Below, in pieces: positions 29,700-38,701 of a DNA stretch of 64,000 nucleotides (within the stretch, counting starts at the first letter, position 1; each line of letters opens with the position of its first letter). Source of the stretch: Rhodanobacteraceae bacterium (GTDB taxonomy: Bacteria > Pseudomonadota > Gammaproteobacteria > Xanthomonadales > Rhodanobacteraceae); the NCBI GenBank assembly GCA_030123585.1, contig CP126120.1, forward strand, positions 1,591,254-1,655,253, written 5' to 3'. The position numbers and the translations under genes were made by a program. The notes under the pieces were generated by a model. That model was not told where the DNA came from. It worked only from the letters and a program-made list of their open reading frames with translations, and ran no database searches.

Positions 29700-30044
29700 A
29701 TGGACCACGATCCCGCCATCGCCTTGTTCGCCGCCGTTGCCGCGCACCACGGCGAAACGTGGGTGCCAAGCGACTCTGCGAAGTTCGGCACGAATGCCTT
29801 GCGCGTCAACGGCAAGATCTACGCCGCGCTGACGCGCAAACACCGCCTGCTGCTGAAGCTGCCGCCCGCGCGCGTCGCGGCATTGCTGAAAGCCAAACGC
29901 GCCGAACGGATGGAAAGCGGCGGCCGCGTGATGAACGGCTGGATCACGTTGAAACCCGACGACGCCGGCGAATGGATCGACTTGTCGGACGAGGCACGCG
30001 CATTCGTCGCCACCGAAACGAAAGCCAGAAGGAAATCCCGATGA
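29700..30044 (+). CDS. TfoX N-terminal / YjbR-like small protein
   Basis: 114 residues. FGTNALRVNGKIYAALTRKHRLLLKLP and the Lys/Arg-rich end KARRKSR resemble stand-alone TfoX-N domain proteins. The stop overlaps the next start (ATGA), so it belongs to the DGPF/ECF operon. Family assignment is by pattern only. Confidence 0.6.
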   Translation: MDHDPAIALFAAVAAHHGETWVPSDSAKFGTNALRVNGKIYAALTRKHRLLLKLPPARVAALLKAKRAERMESGGRVMNGWITLKPDDAGEWIDLSDEARAFVATETKARRKSR

Positions 30045-30400
30045 ACTTCTCCTTGTTGATCCGTGAAAGCGCCGACGTGTTCGCGGCGCGCGCTAACCCG
30101 GCACAGCGTGAGACACTGTTCGGCCCGATTTACGCCTATCTCCGTGCCCTGCGTGAAGCCGGTGTATTCATCGGCGGCGCTGGACTCGAACCTCCCGCCA
30201 CCGCCACCACCTTCGTCTCTGATGGCGGCGCACCCTGGCGCACGCAGGACGGACCCTATCCCGAGGCCAAGGAACAACTCGCAGGCGTCATCATCTTTAA
30301 CGCCGCTGATTACTCCGAGGCCGTGCGCTGGGCACAGCGCTGTCCGGTGCTGCCGGGCCGCGTGTTGGAGTTGCGTCCTAACGTGGTGCCGCTGGAATGA
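30041..30400 (+). CDS. Second YCII/DGPF-domain protein
   Basis: 119 residues, a diverged paralogue of the protein at 29276. It shows TQDGPYPEAKEQLAGVIIFN and the ending PGRVLELRPNVVPLE, compared with PGQAFEVRPNLVVPGGQ. The ATG overlaps the preceding TGA; GAAGGAAA lies upstream. Confidence 0.88.
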   Translation: MNFSLLIRESADVFAARANPAQRETLFGPIYAYLRALREAGVFIGGAGLEPPATATTFVSDGGAPWRTQDGPYPEAKEQLAGVIIFNAADYSEAVRWAQRCPVLPGRVLELRPNVVPLE

Positions 30401-30506
30401 AGGAGTGATGTCGAAATCGTCGAGGCTGGCGCGTTATGGCGATATGCCGGACATCAGCGTCGCCCGAAACGGCATGATCAATCCCGCCCACCCTTGAGGA
30501 GCACTC

Positions 30507-30890
30507 ATGAAGGCCACGATGCTTTTGCGGATCGCTTCGCTTCTGACATTGTTTCAGTACGGCGCACACGCGTACCTGTTTCTCTCGGCGGTTTCCAGCC
30601 CTGCGCCGACTTTCGGCTACGGACTCATGGCGATTCTGAGCGGCTTCGTCGCTGCCGTTCTGCTCTGGCTGCTCGCTGCGCTCTCGCGATCGGGTGCGAA
30701 GCTGGTGTTGCCGTTTGTGGCATTGCTGACCGTTGCGAATCTGTTGCACGCATTGCTCGCGTGGAGATACTTCGGGCTGCTGGCTCCCGTGATTTTTGAC
30801 TTGTTGATCGCGGTGATCCTGACGCTCACGTTCGTGATCGAATATCGGAACCCGGCACGTGTGCGCGAATCCTTCTCCGCAAGGCAATGA
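30507..30890 (+). CDS. Small four-helix membrane protein
   Basis: 127 residues with four hydrophobic helices (ASLLTLFQYGAHAYLFL, LMAILSGFVAAVLLWLLAAL, LVLPFVALLTVANLLHALLA, LLAPVIFDLLIAVILTLTFVIEY). GGAG precedes the ATG by 9 bases. Not recognised; it sits inside the DGPF/ECF module. Confidence 0.75.
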   Translation: MKATMLLRIASLLTLFQYGAHAYLFLSAVSSPAPTFGYGLMAILSGFVAAVLLWLLAALSRSGAKLVLPFVALLTVANLLHALLAWRYFGLLAPVIFDLLIAVILTLTFVIEYRNPARVRESFSARQ

Positions 30891-30937
30891 CACCGGCCGG
30901 TGGTGCGGCCACCCCGATTTCAATCGAGTGATCCGAC

Positions 30938-31573
30938 ATGCGACTCCATGCGCATCCATTTTCACCCTCCTGCCGGAATGTGCTGGTTACGGCGATCCAC
31001 CTGCACATCGCGCTCGACATCAAAGTGGTCGACGTCGGTGTGGACGAAAATCATCAGCCCGCGTATCTGGCGTTGAACCCGAACGGCCTGTTTCCGGTTC
31101 TCGAAGACGACGGCTTCGTGCTCTGGGAATCCAATGCGATCACCCAATACCTGGCAACACTTGAGCCAAGCACACTGTTCCCGAACGAGCCACGCGTACG
31201 CGCGGACATCGCGCGCTGGCAATTCTGGGAACAGGCGCACTGGACGCCTGCATGCCGTCCATGGATGTGGGAAAACCTTTTCAAGGCCATGAAAGGCCAG
31301 GGCCAGCCGGACCGGAAAGTCCTGGAAGACGCCACCGGGAAGCTCAACCAACTTGCCGGCATCCTGGATCGGCATCTCGCGGGAAGTCCTTGGCTGGTGG
31401 CCGACCATCTCACCCTTGCCGACATCTCCGTCGCCTGCGCGTTGATGTACAAGCAGGCGGCCCGCATCCCGGTGGAGCAGTTCGACAACCTCAACCGCTG
31501 GTATGGGCAAGTGGAGGCATTGCCCGCATGGCGAGCAACGGCCGTCACCCTGCCGTCGCCTGTGCGACCGTGA
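30938..31573 (+). CDS. Glutathione S-transferase
   Basis: 211 residues. The N-terminal thioredoxin-like domain has HPFSPSCRNVLVTAIHL, NPNGLFPVLEDDGFVLWESNAI (cis-Pro and the Ser of the ES motif). The C-terminal helical domain has LVADHLTLADISVACAL. The TGA overlaps the GTG of the sigma-factor gene (GTGA). Confidence 0.9.
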   Translation: MRLHAHPFSPSCRNVLVTAIHLHIALDIKVVDVGVDENHQPAYLALNPNGLFPVLEDDGFVLWESNAITQYLATLEPSTLFPNEPRVRADIARWQFWEQAHWTPACRPWMWENLFKAMKGQGQPDRKVLEDATGKLNQLAGILDRHLAGSPWLVADHLTLADISVACALMYKQAARIPVEQFDNLNRWYGQVEALPAWRATAVTLPSPVRP

Positions 31574-32808
31574 ACGCGAAAGCACCGAACCACGCGCAAG
31601 CAGTCATCGCCCGCGTCGCACGTGAATCACGTGCCCGTCTGATCGCTTTCCTCGCCGCACGCTCACACGACATCGCGGCGGCGGAAGATGCGCTTTCCGA
31701 CGCATTCCGCGCCGCGCTGGAAACCTGGCCGCGCGACGGCGTACCGGACAAGCCGGAGGCGTGGCTGCTGACGGCGGCGCGGCGGCGGCTGATCGATGCG
31801 GCGCGTCACGAGAAGGTGCATGCGCAGGCGACACCGGAACTCGTGGCCGCACTGGATGACGCGCAAACCATGGTTCGCGATGACGAACATGCCTTTCCCG
31901 ACGAACGCCTGAAGCTGCTGTTCGTGTGCGCGCACCCCGCGATCGATGCGGCGGCGCGTACCCCGCTGATGCTGCAAACCGTGCTGGGCCTCGACGCCGC
32001 GCGCATTGCTTCGGCGTTCCTGGTGAAGCCGTCCGCAATGGGCCAGCGCCTGTCGCGCGTCAAGACGAAAATCCGCGACGCCGGCATCGCGTTCGAAATT
32101 CCGCACGGTGATGAATTGCCGGAACGCCTCGATGCGGTGCTGGAAGCGATCTACGCCGCCTACGGCAGCGGCTGGGATGACATCGCCGGCGCCGATCCGC
32201 GCCGCAAGGGCCTCGCCGCCGAAGCGCTCGAACTCGGCGCGCTGCTCACGTGCCTGTTGCCCGGCGAACCCGAAGCGCTCGGCCTGTCCGCGTTGATGCT
32301 TTACTGCGAATCGCGCCGTGGCGCCCGGCGCGGGCCGCACGGCGAGTACGTGCCGCTCTCCGAACAGGACGTGACGCTGTGGTCGCGCCCGATGAGCGAA
32401 GAGGCCGACCCTCTGCTGCGCAAGGCGGAACGCATGGGGCGCATCGGCCGCTTCCAACTCGAAGCCGCGATCCAGTCGGTGCACGCGCAGCGCGCACGCA
32501 CCGGCGGCACCGATTGGGAATCGATCGCGCTGCTGTACGAAGGCCTGGTGCGGATCGCGCCGACCATCGGCGCATTGGTCGGCCGCGCTGCCGCAGTTGC
32601 TCAGGCGCGCGATCCGCAAACCGGATGGGCGCTGTTGCAGAAGGTTCCCGCCGACACGGTCGCGAACTACCAGCCATACTGGGCGCTGGCCGCGCACCTG
32701 CTCGAACACATGGATCGTTCCGAAGAGGCACGCGCCGCGCGCGAACGCGCGATCGGCTTGTGCGAAGACCCGGCGATGCGCGCGTTCCTGCTGCGCCAAC
32801 AAGCCTGA
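31570..32808 (+). CDS. ECF42-type RNA polymerase sigma factor with C-terminal extension
   Basis: 412 residues. Sigma region 2 (IAAAEDALSDAFRAALETWPRDGVPDKPEAWLLTAARRRLIDAAR) and region 4 (LGLDAARIASAFLVKPSAMGQRLSRVKTKIRDA) are followed by a ~200-residue alpha-helical extension (LERLDAVLEAIYAAYGSG-like, LEAAIQSVHAQRARTGGTDW). This layout plus two DGPF genes just upstream matches ECF42, a family without a dedicated anti-sigma factor. GTG start coupled to the GST gene. Confidence 0.88.
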   Translation: MNAKAPNHAQAVIARVARESRARLIAFLAARSHDIAAAEDALSDAFRAALETWPRDGVPDKPEAWLLTAARRRLIDAARHEKVHAQATPELVAALDDAQTMVRDDEHAFPDERLKLLFVCAHPAIDAAARTPLMLQTVLGLDAARIASAFLVKPSAMGQRLSRVKTKIRDAGIAFEIPHGDELPERLDAVLEAIYAAYGSGWDDIAGADPRRKGLAAEALELGALLTCLLPGEPEALGLSALMLYCESRRGARRGPHGEYVPLSEQDVTLWSRPMSEEADPLLRKAERMGRIGRFQLEAAIQSVHAQRARTGGTDWESIALLYEGLVRIAPTIGALVGRAAAVAQARDPQTGWALLQKVPADTVANYQPYWALAAHLLEHMDRSEEARAARERAIGLCEDPAMRAFLLRQQA

Positions 32809-32908
32809 CCCGGAATCGATGCCATCGGCGCTTGCAGGCCGCGCCGTGAAGCCCGACACTTCGGACGTCCGGAAGCCGGCCCGTCGCCGGCGGGGAATCC
32901 TGTCCAAG

Positions 32909-34717
32909 ATGGCGCAAGGCCGCAACATCTTCGCCGAACTCGGCCGCCGCCACGTCTGGCGCGCCGCGGTGCTCTACGCCGGCGCGGTGTGGGCGCTGTC
33001 GCAGGGCATCTCGCAACTGACGCCCGCGCTGAACTTGCCGGACTACGCGACGCGCTGGTTCCTGATCGCGGCGGCGATCGGTTTTCCGTTCTGGCTGGTG
33101 TTCGCGTGGTACTACGAATTCACGCCGCAGGGCCTGCAGCGCGAAGCGGCCATCACCGAAGACACGCCCAACCGCCATTCGGTGGCGCGCAAGCTGGATT
33201 TCGCGATCATCGGCGTGCTGATGGTGGCGGTGGCGCTGCTGGCCTCGGGTTACTTCATCCACCGCAACGCGCCGGCCGCCGAAGCGGCGGCCAAGCCATT
33301 CAACCCGCCCGCCGACACCCTGGTGGTGCTGCCCTTCGCCAACGAAAGCGGCGATCCCAAACAGCAATACTTCAGCGACGGCATCACCGAGGAACTCACC
33401 AACGCGCTGGGCCAGAACACCGCGCTGCGGGTGATTGCGTGGGATACCGCCTCGCATTACCGCGACCGCACGCAATCGGCCACCTCCATCGGCAAGGCGC
33501 TGGATGTCGCCAACGTGCTGACCGGCAAGATCCTGCGCCAAGGCGACGCGGTGCGGGTGATCGTGGAACTGGTGAACGCCCGCACCGGCTATCAGGTGTG
33601 GTCGAACCACTACGACGATTCGCTGGCCAACGTGTTCCAGGTGCAGGACAAGATTTCGGCAGCGATCGCGCAGGCCTTGCAGGTGAAGTTCGCGAGCCTC
33701 GGCGCCGCGCCCACGGTGAACCCGCAGGCGCACGACCTGGTGCTGCGCGCACGCGCGTTGACAGACAAGTCCCGGACCGCAGGTCCCATCGAGCAGGCCC
33801 GCAAACTGTATGAACAGGCCATCGCGCTCGATCCCGATTACGCCGACGCCCACGCCGGGCTGGCGCGTGTGTGGTACATCCTGACCGAATTCTCCACGCT
33901 GCCGCTCAAGGACGGCCTGCCCAGGGTGCGCGAGGAAGCCAACAAGGCGCTGGCGCTGGACCCGCGCAACGTGGAGGCGCTGCTGCAACGCGCCAATGCC
34001 GATGGCGACGAAGGCAGGCGCGCCGAAGCCAGGGCCGGCTACGAGCGTGCGCTGGCGATCGATCCCAGCAATTCCGCGGCGCACATGGATTACGGCAACG
34101 CGCTGCCGCTGCAACCGGGGCTGGCGCAGTACCTGGAAGCCGTGCAGTTCGATCCCGACAATGCCACCGCCCAGAACAACGTCGTCGTCGCCGAACTGGA
34201 CCTCGGCGAGTATGCGCAGGCGCTGGCGCCTGTGCAGGCAATGATGCGGCTCGATCCGGCAAGCCCCGACAACGCCCTCGGCCTGGCGCTGGTTGATTCG
34301 CTGCTGCACCGCAACGCGGATGCGGTAAAAGCCTTCGACGACGCGAAACCCGATACGGCACTCGCCAGGGCGCTGATCGCCGCCGGCCGGCTGACCTATC
34401 AATCCGTGCTCGATCCCAGGCTGCGCACGCAAGCGCTCGCGGCGGTGGACGCGCTGCGCCGGCGCACCGACCTCGATCCCACTTCCGTCGCCGACGTGAT
34501 CCAGCTCGAAATGGCGCTGGGCCAGCACTCCACCGCGCTGGACCTGTTGCCGAAATACTGCGCAGCGGAGCCGGTTGGCTGCAACGACCTCGGCCTCAAT
34601 CCGGTGTACCTGCCGCTGCGCGGCGAGCCGCGCTTCGAGGCGCTGGTGAAGCAGTACGACACCATCTCCAAACCGCCGGCGTCCGACTCCGCTGTACCCG
34701 CATCATCTTCCCTGTAG
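32909..34717 (+). CDS. Membrane-anchored TolB-like/TPR regulatory protein
   Basis: About 602 residues. The cytoplasmic opening NIFAELGRRHVWRAAVLYAGAVW is typical of the family, with membrane helices near 22-42, 52-68 and 110-130. It is followed by a FlgO/TolB-like domain (LVVLPFANESGDPKQQYFSDGITEEL, VLTGKILRQGDAVRVIVELV, YQVWSNHYDDSLANVFQVQDKI) and TPR repeats to the end. ATG 32909 is preferred to 32819 because the family begins here. Similar proteins often carry cyclase or DNA-binding N-domains; none is seen here. Confidence 0.82.
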   Translation: MAQGRNIFAELGRRHVWRAAVLYAGAVWALSQGISQLTPALNLPDYATRWFLIAAAIGFPFWLVFAWYYEFTPQGLQREAAITEDTPNRHSVARKLDFAIIGVLMVAVALLASGYFIHRNAPAAEAAAKPFNPPADTLVVLPFANESGDPKQQYFSDGITEELTNALGQNTALRVIAWDTASHYRDRTQSATSIGKALDVANVLTGKILRQGDAVRVIVELVNARTGYQVWSNHYDDSLANVFQVQDKISAAIAQALQVKFASLGAAPTVNPQAHDLVLRARALTDKSRTAGPIEQARKLYEQAIALDPDYADAHAGLARVWYILTEFSTLPLKDGLPRVREEANKALALDPRNVEALLQRANADGDEGRRAEARAGYERALAIDPSNSAAHMDYGNALPLQPGLAQYLEAVQFDPDNATAQNNVVVAELDLGEYAQALAPVQAMMRLDPASPDNALGLALVDSLLHRNADAVKAFDDAKPDTALARALIAAGRLTYQSVLDPRLRTQALAAVDALRRRTDLDPTSVADVIQLEMALGQHSTALDLLPKYCAAEPVGCNDLGLNPVYLPLRGEPRFEALVKQYDTISKPPASDSAVPASSSL

Positions 34718-34774
34718 GAGCGGCGGCAGGAGCAGCGGAAGCCGCGACCGCGCGCCGCGCCACAAAACACTACC

Positions 34775-34886
34775 GTCATTCCGGGGCATCGCCGTCTTCA
34801 CGGCGATGAACCCGGAATCCAGCTTTCAAACACAGGATCAAAGATCTGGATTCCGGGTTCTGCGCTTCGCGCAGCCCCGGAATGAC
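34775..34886. repeat. GTCATTCCGGGG palindromic element, complete copy
   Basis: GTCATTCCGGGG at 34775 is mirrored by CCCCGGAATGAC ending at 34886. Inside are GCATCGCCGTCTTCACGGCGATG (a hairpin), CCCGGAATCCAG mirrored by CTGGATTCCGGG, and GCGCTTCGCGC. It can fold as a cruciform. It lies between converging genes. Confidence 0.85.
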
Positions 34887-34912
34887 GGCAGTTGGGTATC
34901 CCACAGTTCGAT

Positions 34913-35356
34913 TCAGCGCTTGCCCTTGGCCAAGGGAAGGTCGGCCTGCTTCCACGCATTGATGCCGCCGGCCAGCGTGGCGACGTTGGTGAACCCGGCC
35001 TTGACCAGCCGCTTGGCGGCCTTGGCTGCGGTCACGCCGCTCCGGCACACGGTCACGATCTGCAAGTCCCTGGCCTTGGCCAGATCCTTGTTCTCGGGGT
35101 CGAACTGGCTGGGCGCGACGTGCTTCGAGCCCATGATGTGGCCCTTCTCGAAATCCGCGATCGCGGACAGGTCGATCACCAGCGGCGAGCCGCGGTTGAT
35201 CATCTGCACCAGCGCGCCGGGCGTCAGTTCGCGATAGCCGGTGAATTTGCGCGACACCTCCAGCGCGATCAGCGCGAGGATGATCACGACGAAGGTCGCG
35301 ACCAGCAGGACATGGTTGCCGATGAAGTGCGGAAGGCGGGTCAGGAACTCGTGCAT
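34913..35356 (-). CDS. Membrane-anchored rhodanese-like protein (YibN-like)
   Basis: 147 residues. One N-terminal helix (VLLVATFVVIILALIAL) precedes a rhodanese domain with active-site loop TVCRSGVTAAKAAKRL. Start MHEFLTRLPHF at 35356. It would handle sulfane sulfur at the inner membrane. Confidence 0.88.
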   Translation of the reverse strand: MHEFLTRLPHFIGNHVLLVATFVVIILALIALEVSRKFTGYRELTPGALVQMINRGSPLVIDLSAIADFEKGHIMGSKHVAPSQFDPENKDLAKARDLQIVTVCRSGVTAAKAAKRLVKAGFTNVATLAGGINAWKQADLPLAKGKR

Positions 35357-35441
35357 GGAAGGATCTTGATCCAGATTGAACCGAGTATTATCCGCGAATG
35401 GCACGAGCGCTGCATCGGAGCCGCTGTTGTGAGAAGTCAGA

Positions 35442-35469
35442 CCACGGAGCTCTCGGCCATGGATGGCGG
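35442..35469. repeat. CCACGGAG...GGCCATGGATGGCGG module
   Basis: 28-base segment matching 24 of 28 positions at 5852-5879. It lies alone in the 199-base gap between the rhodanese and lipoprotein genes. Confidence 0.5.
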
Positions 35470-35555
35470 ATCTATGGTCGTTCTGGACTTCCCGACTTGA
35501 CCAGGCTAAATGTTGCCTTGCGACTCGAAGAAGCCGCGATCAGGGACGATCGCAC

Positions 35556-35963
35556 TCATTGCGGTGTTATGTCTGGCAATCCCGACTCCAGCCACCAATG
35601 CTTGGCCTGCGCATCCCAGCGCCAGGTCTGGTGGTCGAGCACGTTGTACACGCGCTGGCTGGATTTCACGATCAGGCTGATGCTGGCGGTCTGCGCGACA
35701 GTGTCCGGGCCGGTCGCGGCCAGTCCCTGCGCGTCGTACTCGGCCACGCGCACGGTGTTGTAGAGCGCCTTCTGCTGCGCGGTCAACGGATGCGCGGCGC
35801 GCACCGCCGGATCGACGTAGTTCCACGCGCCCTGGAAATCCCCCCAACGCAATGCGACCGCGTAAGCCTCCAGCGTGTCGTCGCGCAACTGGTCCTTCTT
35901 CTGCAGAGTGGCGCAACCGGCCAGCAGCAACAGCGCGCAACCCGCGATCACGATCCGACGCAT
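35556..35963 (-). CDS. Uncharacterised lipoprotein
   Basis: 135 residues. Lipoprotein signal with lipobox LLAGC (Cys at residue 17), then a soluble domain (TLEAYAVALRWGDFQGAWNYVDP, WWLESGLPDITPQ). The start MRRIVIAGC at 35963 is taken because upstream codons run through the inverted-repeat element. Function unknown. Confidence 0.8.
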   Translation of the reverse strand: MRRIVIAGCALLLLAGCATLQKKDQLRDDTLEAYAVALRWGDFQGAWNYVDPAVRAAHPLTAQQKALYNTVRVAEYDAQGLAATGPDTVAQTASISLIVKSSQRVYNVLDHQTWRWDAQAKHWWLESGLPDITPQ

Positions 35964-35966
35964 GCA

Positions 35967-36234
35967 GGGCCTGCCAACGCCATGCCAAACGAACCGCGTT
36001 GTTTCCGCAGCGGTTGCCAGACGAGGCGCGCGCCGCAGCGCCAGAGTGGTTCTCTGGTCAAGGCGCGCACCGATGGATGGCGGCCGCTGCGGAACAACCC
36101 TTCGGGCCGGGGCTGTTTGCCCGCATGGCTGCGTCATCGTTCGTCTATGTATCGACATACATCTTCCTCACTCTTGCTTGCCCTGCGAGCAAACAGCCGA
36201 CGGCGCGGTCGCTTGGCATGGCGTTGGCAGGCCC
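35967..36234. mobile_element. 268-bp element with 22-bp terminal inverted repeats
   Basis: The left end contains GCCTGCCAACGCCATGCCAA (35969-35988) and its exact reverse complement lies at 36213-36232; pairing extends two bases on each side (35967, 36234). Inner bases continue an imperfect match (ACCGCG / CGCGGT). No transposase-sized frame lies inside. It fills most of the 308-base gap between the lipoprotein and thioesterase genes. MITE-like by structure. Confidence 0.75.
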
Positions 36235-36271
36235 GAGCTCCTCGCAACGGCCCGCGGGCGATTGTGCCCGA

Positions 36272-36781
36272 TCACGGGCCCGTCGGGACCGTGCCGTGTT
36301 CACGCGGCGTCTCAACCGACCCTGCCCGCAGTTTCGCCACGAACAGCGCGGTCAGGGTCGCCGCGGCCCGCTTGTCGCCCATGATCTCGCAGACGACGTA
36401 GGCGCGCCCCTTGCCGCGCTCCTTCAGCGCCGCCGACAGCTTCTCCAGCGCATCGCCTTCGGCGAAGCGCGCGACGCCGCGCAATTCGCTCCACACGGGT
36501 TCGTGATAGCGCAGTTGCGAATCGCCCACGTAGATGTCGCAGGCCACGCCGCGCGCCCGCAAGCCGAGTTCGACCAGCCCCCAGCCCGCCAGCGTCAGCA
36601 GCGACGCCATGCTGCCGCCGAACGCGCAGCCCTTGTCGTTGACGTTGGGCGCGAGCGGCGCGGTCATTTCGAGCATGTCCCCGGTGTACCGGCGCACCTT
36701 CAGGTCCATGGCGTCGGCCAGCGGAATGTTTTCGAGGATGTGGGATTCGAGTGCCGCGGCGGCGGAATCGTTCGGGTTCAT
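36272..36781 (-). CDS. Hotdog thioesterase (YiiD C-terminal-domain-like)
   Basis: 169 residues. Hotdog signature NDKGCAFGGSMASLLTLAGWGLVEL and YVGDSQLRYHEPV. Start MNPNDSAAAA at 36781, divergent from hemD. Likely an acyl-CoA/ACP thioesterase; substrate unknown. Confidence 0.75.
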   Translation of the reverse strand: MNPNDSAAAALESHILENIPLADAMDLKVRRYTGDMLEMTAPLAPNVNDKGCAFGGSMASLLTLAGWGLVELGLRARGVACDIYVGDSQLRYHEPVWSELRGVARFAEGDALEKLSAALKERGKGRAYVVCEIMGDKRAAATLTALFVAKLRAGSVETPREHGTVPTGP

Positions 36782-36846
36782 CGCGCAAGTGTGTCGTGAC
36801 GCGGCCGGCGCGACAAGACTTGCGCGCACTCGCCTATCATCGGCAC

Positions 36847-37608
36847 ATGGCCCGGAAGAACATACTTGCCGGCACCCGCATTGCGATCACCCGTCCCGCC
36901 GGGACCGGCACCGCGCTCGCGCGCCGCGTGCGCGCGCTGGGCGGCACGCCGCTGTCGCTGCCGGGATCGAGCCTGCGCGCCGCCGCCGACGCGGACGCTG
37001 CGCGCTCCGCCTTGAAGGCCGCGCTGGCCGGCGACGTGGCGATCTTCACCAGTCCCGCCGCGGTGCGCTTTGCGCGGCAACTCATGGCCTTGCGCAGCCG
37101 TGCCATCGTGCTGGCGCCGGGCGCGGGCACGCTGCGCGCGCTGCGGCGCACCGGATGCCGCAACGCGATCGCACCCGCGCGCGAGGACAGCGAAGGCCTG
37201 CTGGCCTTGCCGGTCCTGCGAAACGTGCGCGGACAACGTATCGGCATCGTCGGCGCCGCCGGGGGACGCGGGCTGCTGGATCGCGAACTCATGGCGCGCG
37301 GTGCGAAGGTCGTTCACGCGCACGTGTACCGGCGCCTGCCCGCGCGCCTCGACCGCCGACACGTGGAGGCCTTGCGGCGCGATCCGCGCAAACCCCTGTA
37401 CGTGACTCTGTCCAGCGCAGAAGCGTTGGCCCACATCCTCGCCGCGTTACCGGAAGGGGCACGCCGCACATTGCTCGTGGGCACCGCGGTCGCGAGCAGC
37501 GATCGCCTCGCCGACGCGGCGCGCGCGGCCGGTTTCGCGCGGACGCTGCGTGCCGCGTCCGCGCACGCATCGGCCATGCTCGAAACGGTGGCGAACGATC
37601 GGGCCTGA
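36847..37608 (+). CDS. hemD: Uroporphyrinogen-III synthase
   Basis: 253 residues. ITRPAGTGTALARRVRALGG at the N-terminus, FTSPAAVRFARQL, and GARRTLLVGTAVASSDRLADAARAAGF near the end are diagnostic of HemD, which closes and inverts ring D of hydroxymethylbilane. Start MARKNIL (36847). It begins the hemD-hemX-hemY cluster; hemC is not next to it. Confidence 0.9.
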   Translation: MARKNILAGTRIAITRPAGTGTALARRVRALGGTPLSLPGSSLRAAADADAARSALKAALAGDVAIFTSPAAVRFARQLMALRSRAIVLAPGAGTLRALRRTGCRNAIAPAREDSEGLLALPVLRNVRGQRIGIVGAAGGRGLLDRELMARGAKVVHAHVYRRLPARLDRRHVEALRRDPRKPLYVTLSSAEALAHILAALPEGARRTLLVGTAVASSDRLADAARAAGFARTLRAASAHASAMLETVANDRA

Positions 37609-37633
37609 GCGGGTTCCCTGCTAGCATGTTTGC

Positions 37634-38701
37634 ATGAGCAACGACACCGACAACGCCGACGACAACGCCGCGAAGCCGAAGCCGCCGAAACCGCGCGGAC
37701 GCCCGCCCGGCCTCGCCGGCATCGCCGTCATCGTGGCCCTCGTCGCGCTGGCCGTGGCCGCGTGGAGCGTGTGGCGCCTGCAGCGCGCGACCCAGGCCGA
37801 ACTGACCGCGCGCACGCAGGATGCGGCGGCCATTGCCTCGCTCGAAAGCCGGCTGAGCGCGAGCGACCAGCAGTCGCAGGCGGGCAATCACCGCCTCGGT
37901 GCGCTCGAGTCGGGGCTGGACGACGTGCGCTCGACCGTGCAGGGCCTGAACCGCCGTCTCGCCAATCTCGAAACCGCGTACACCAACCTGAGCGGACAGC
38001 AGCAATCGGGCCACGACACGCTGCTGCTCAACGACGCCGAAATGCTGCTGCGCACCGGCCAGCAGCGCTACGAACTGTTCCACGACAGCGCCGGCGCGCT
38101 GAAGGCGTACTCGCAGGCGATCGAGGTGCTGGCGCAGGTGCAGAATCCGGCCTACGCGCCCGTGCGCGCCAGCGCCACCACCGAGCGCGACGCGCTGGCC
38201 GCGGCCGCGCCGCCCTCGCGACAGTCGTCGCTGGACACGCTCTCGACGCTGCGCGGCAAGGTGGCGACGTTGCCGCTGGCGCAACCGGAAAGCCCGGCGC
38301 CGTCGTCGGGCAAACCCGGCTTCTGGTCGCGCGTCGGCAACGCCTTCAGCGGCATCGTCACGGTTTCGCGCGAGAACACCCGGAACGGTCCGCTCGCCGA
38401 TCCCCGTTATGCGCGGCAGACGCTGGCGCTCGATCTTGCGCAGGCGCAGGAGTCACTGCTGGCCTTCGACACCACCGGCTACCAGGACGCGCTGCAACGC
38501 GCCGGCGCCACCCTGTCGGCGCAGTTCGATGGCAACGACGCGGAGGTGAAGGACTTCGGCGCGCAACTGCAGAACCTGCTGGCGCGGCACGCGCCCGGTC
38601 CCGCACCCCAACTCGGCGGTGCGCTCGCGCAACTGCAGAGCCTGCGCGCCAGCCAGCCGGCGCCCGCCTCCGCCCCCAGCAGCGGAGCGGCCAGGCCATG
38701 A
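37634..38701 (+). CDS. hemX: HemX-family membrane protein
   Basis: 355 residues. N-terminal cytoplasmic tail, one membrane helix (GLAGIAVIVALVALAVAAWSV), a coiled coil (QAELTARTQDAAAIASLESRL...), and the HemX periplasmic domain (LLLNDAEMLLRTGQQRYEL). Role unclear despite the name. The TGA overlaps the hemY ATG. Confidence 0.88.
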   Translation: MSNDTDNADDNAAKPKPPKPRGRPPGLAGIAVIVALVALAVAAWSVWRLQRATQAELTARTQDAAAIASLESRLSASDQQSQAGNHRLGALESGLDDVRSTVQGLNRRLANLETAYTNLSGQQQSGHDTLLLNDAEMLLRTGQQRYELFHDSAGALKAYSQAIEVLAQVQNPAYAPVRASATTERDALAAAAPPSRQSSLDTLSTLRGKVATLPLAQPESPAPSSGKPGFWSRVGNAFSGIVTVSRENTRNGPLADPRYARQTLALDLAQAQESLLAFDTTGYQDALQRAGATLSAQFDGNDAEVKDFGAQLQNLLARHAPGPAPQLGGALAQLQSLRASQPAPASAPSSGAARP

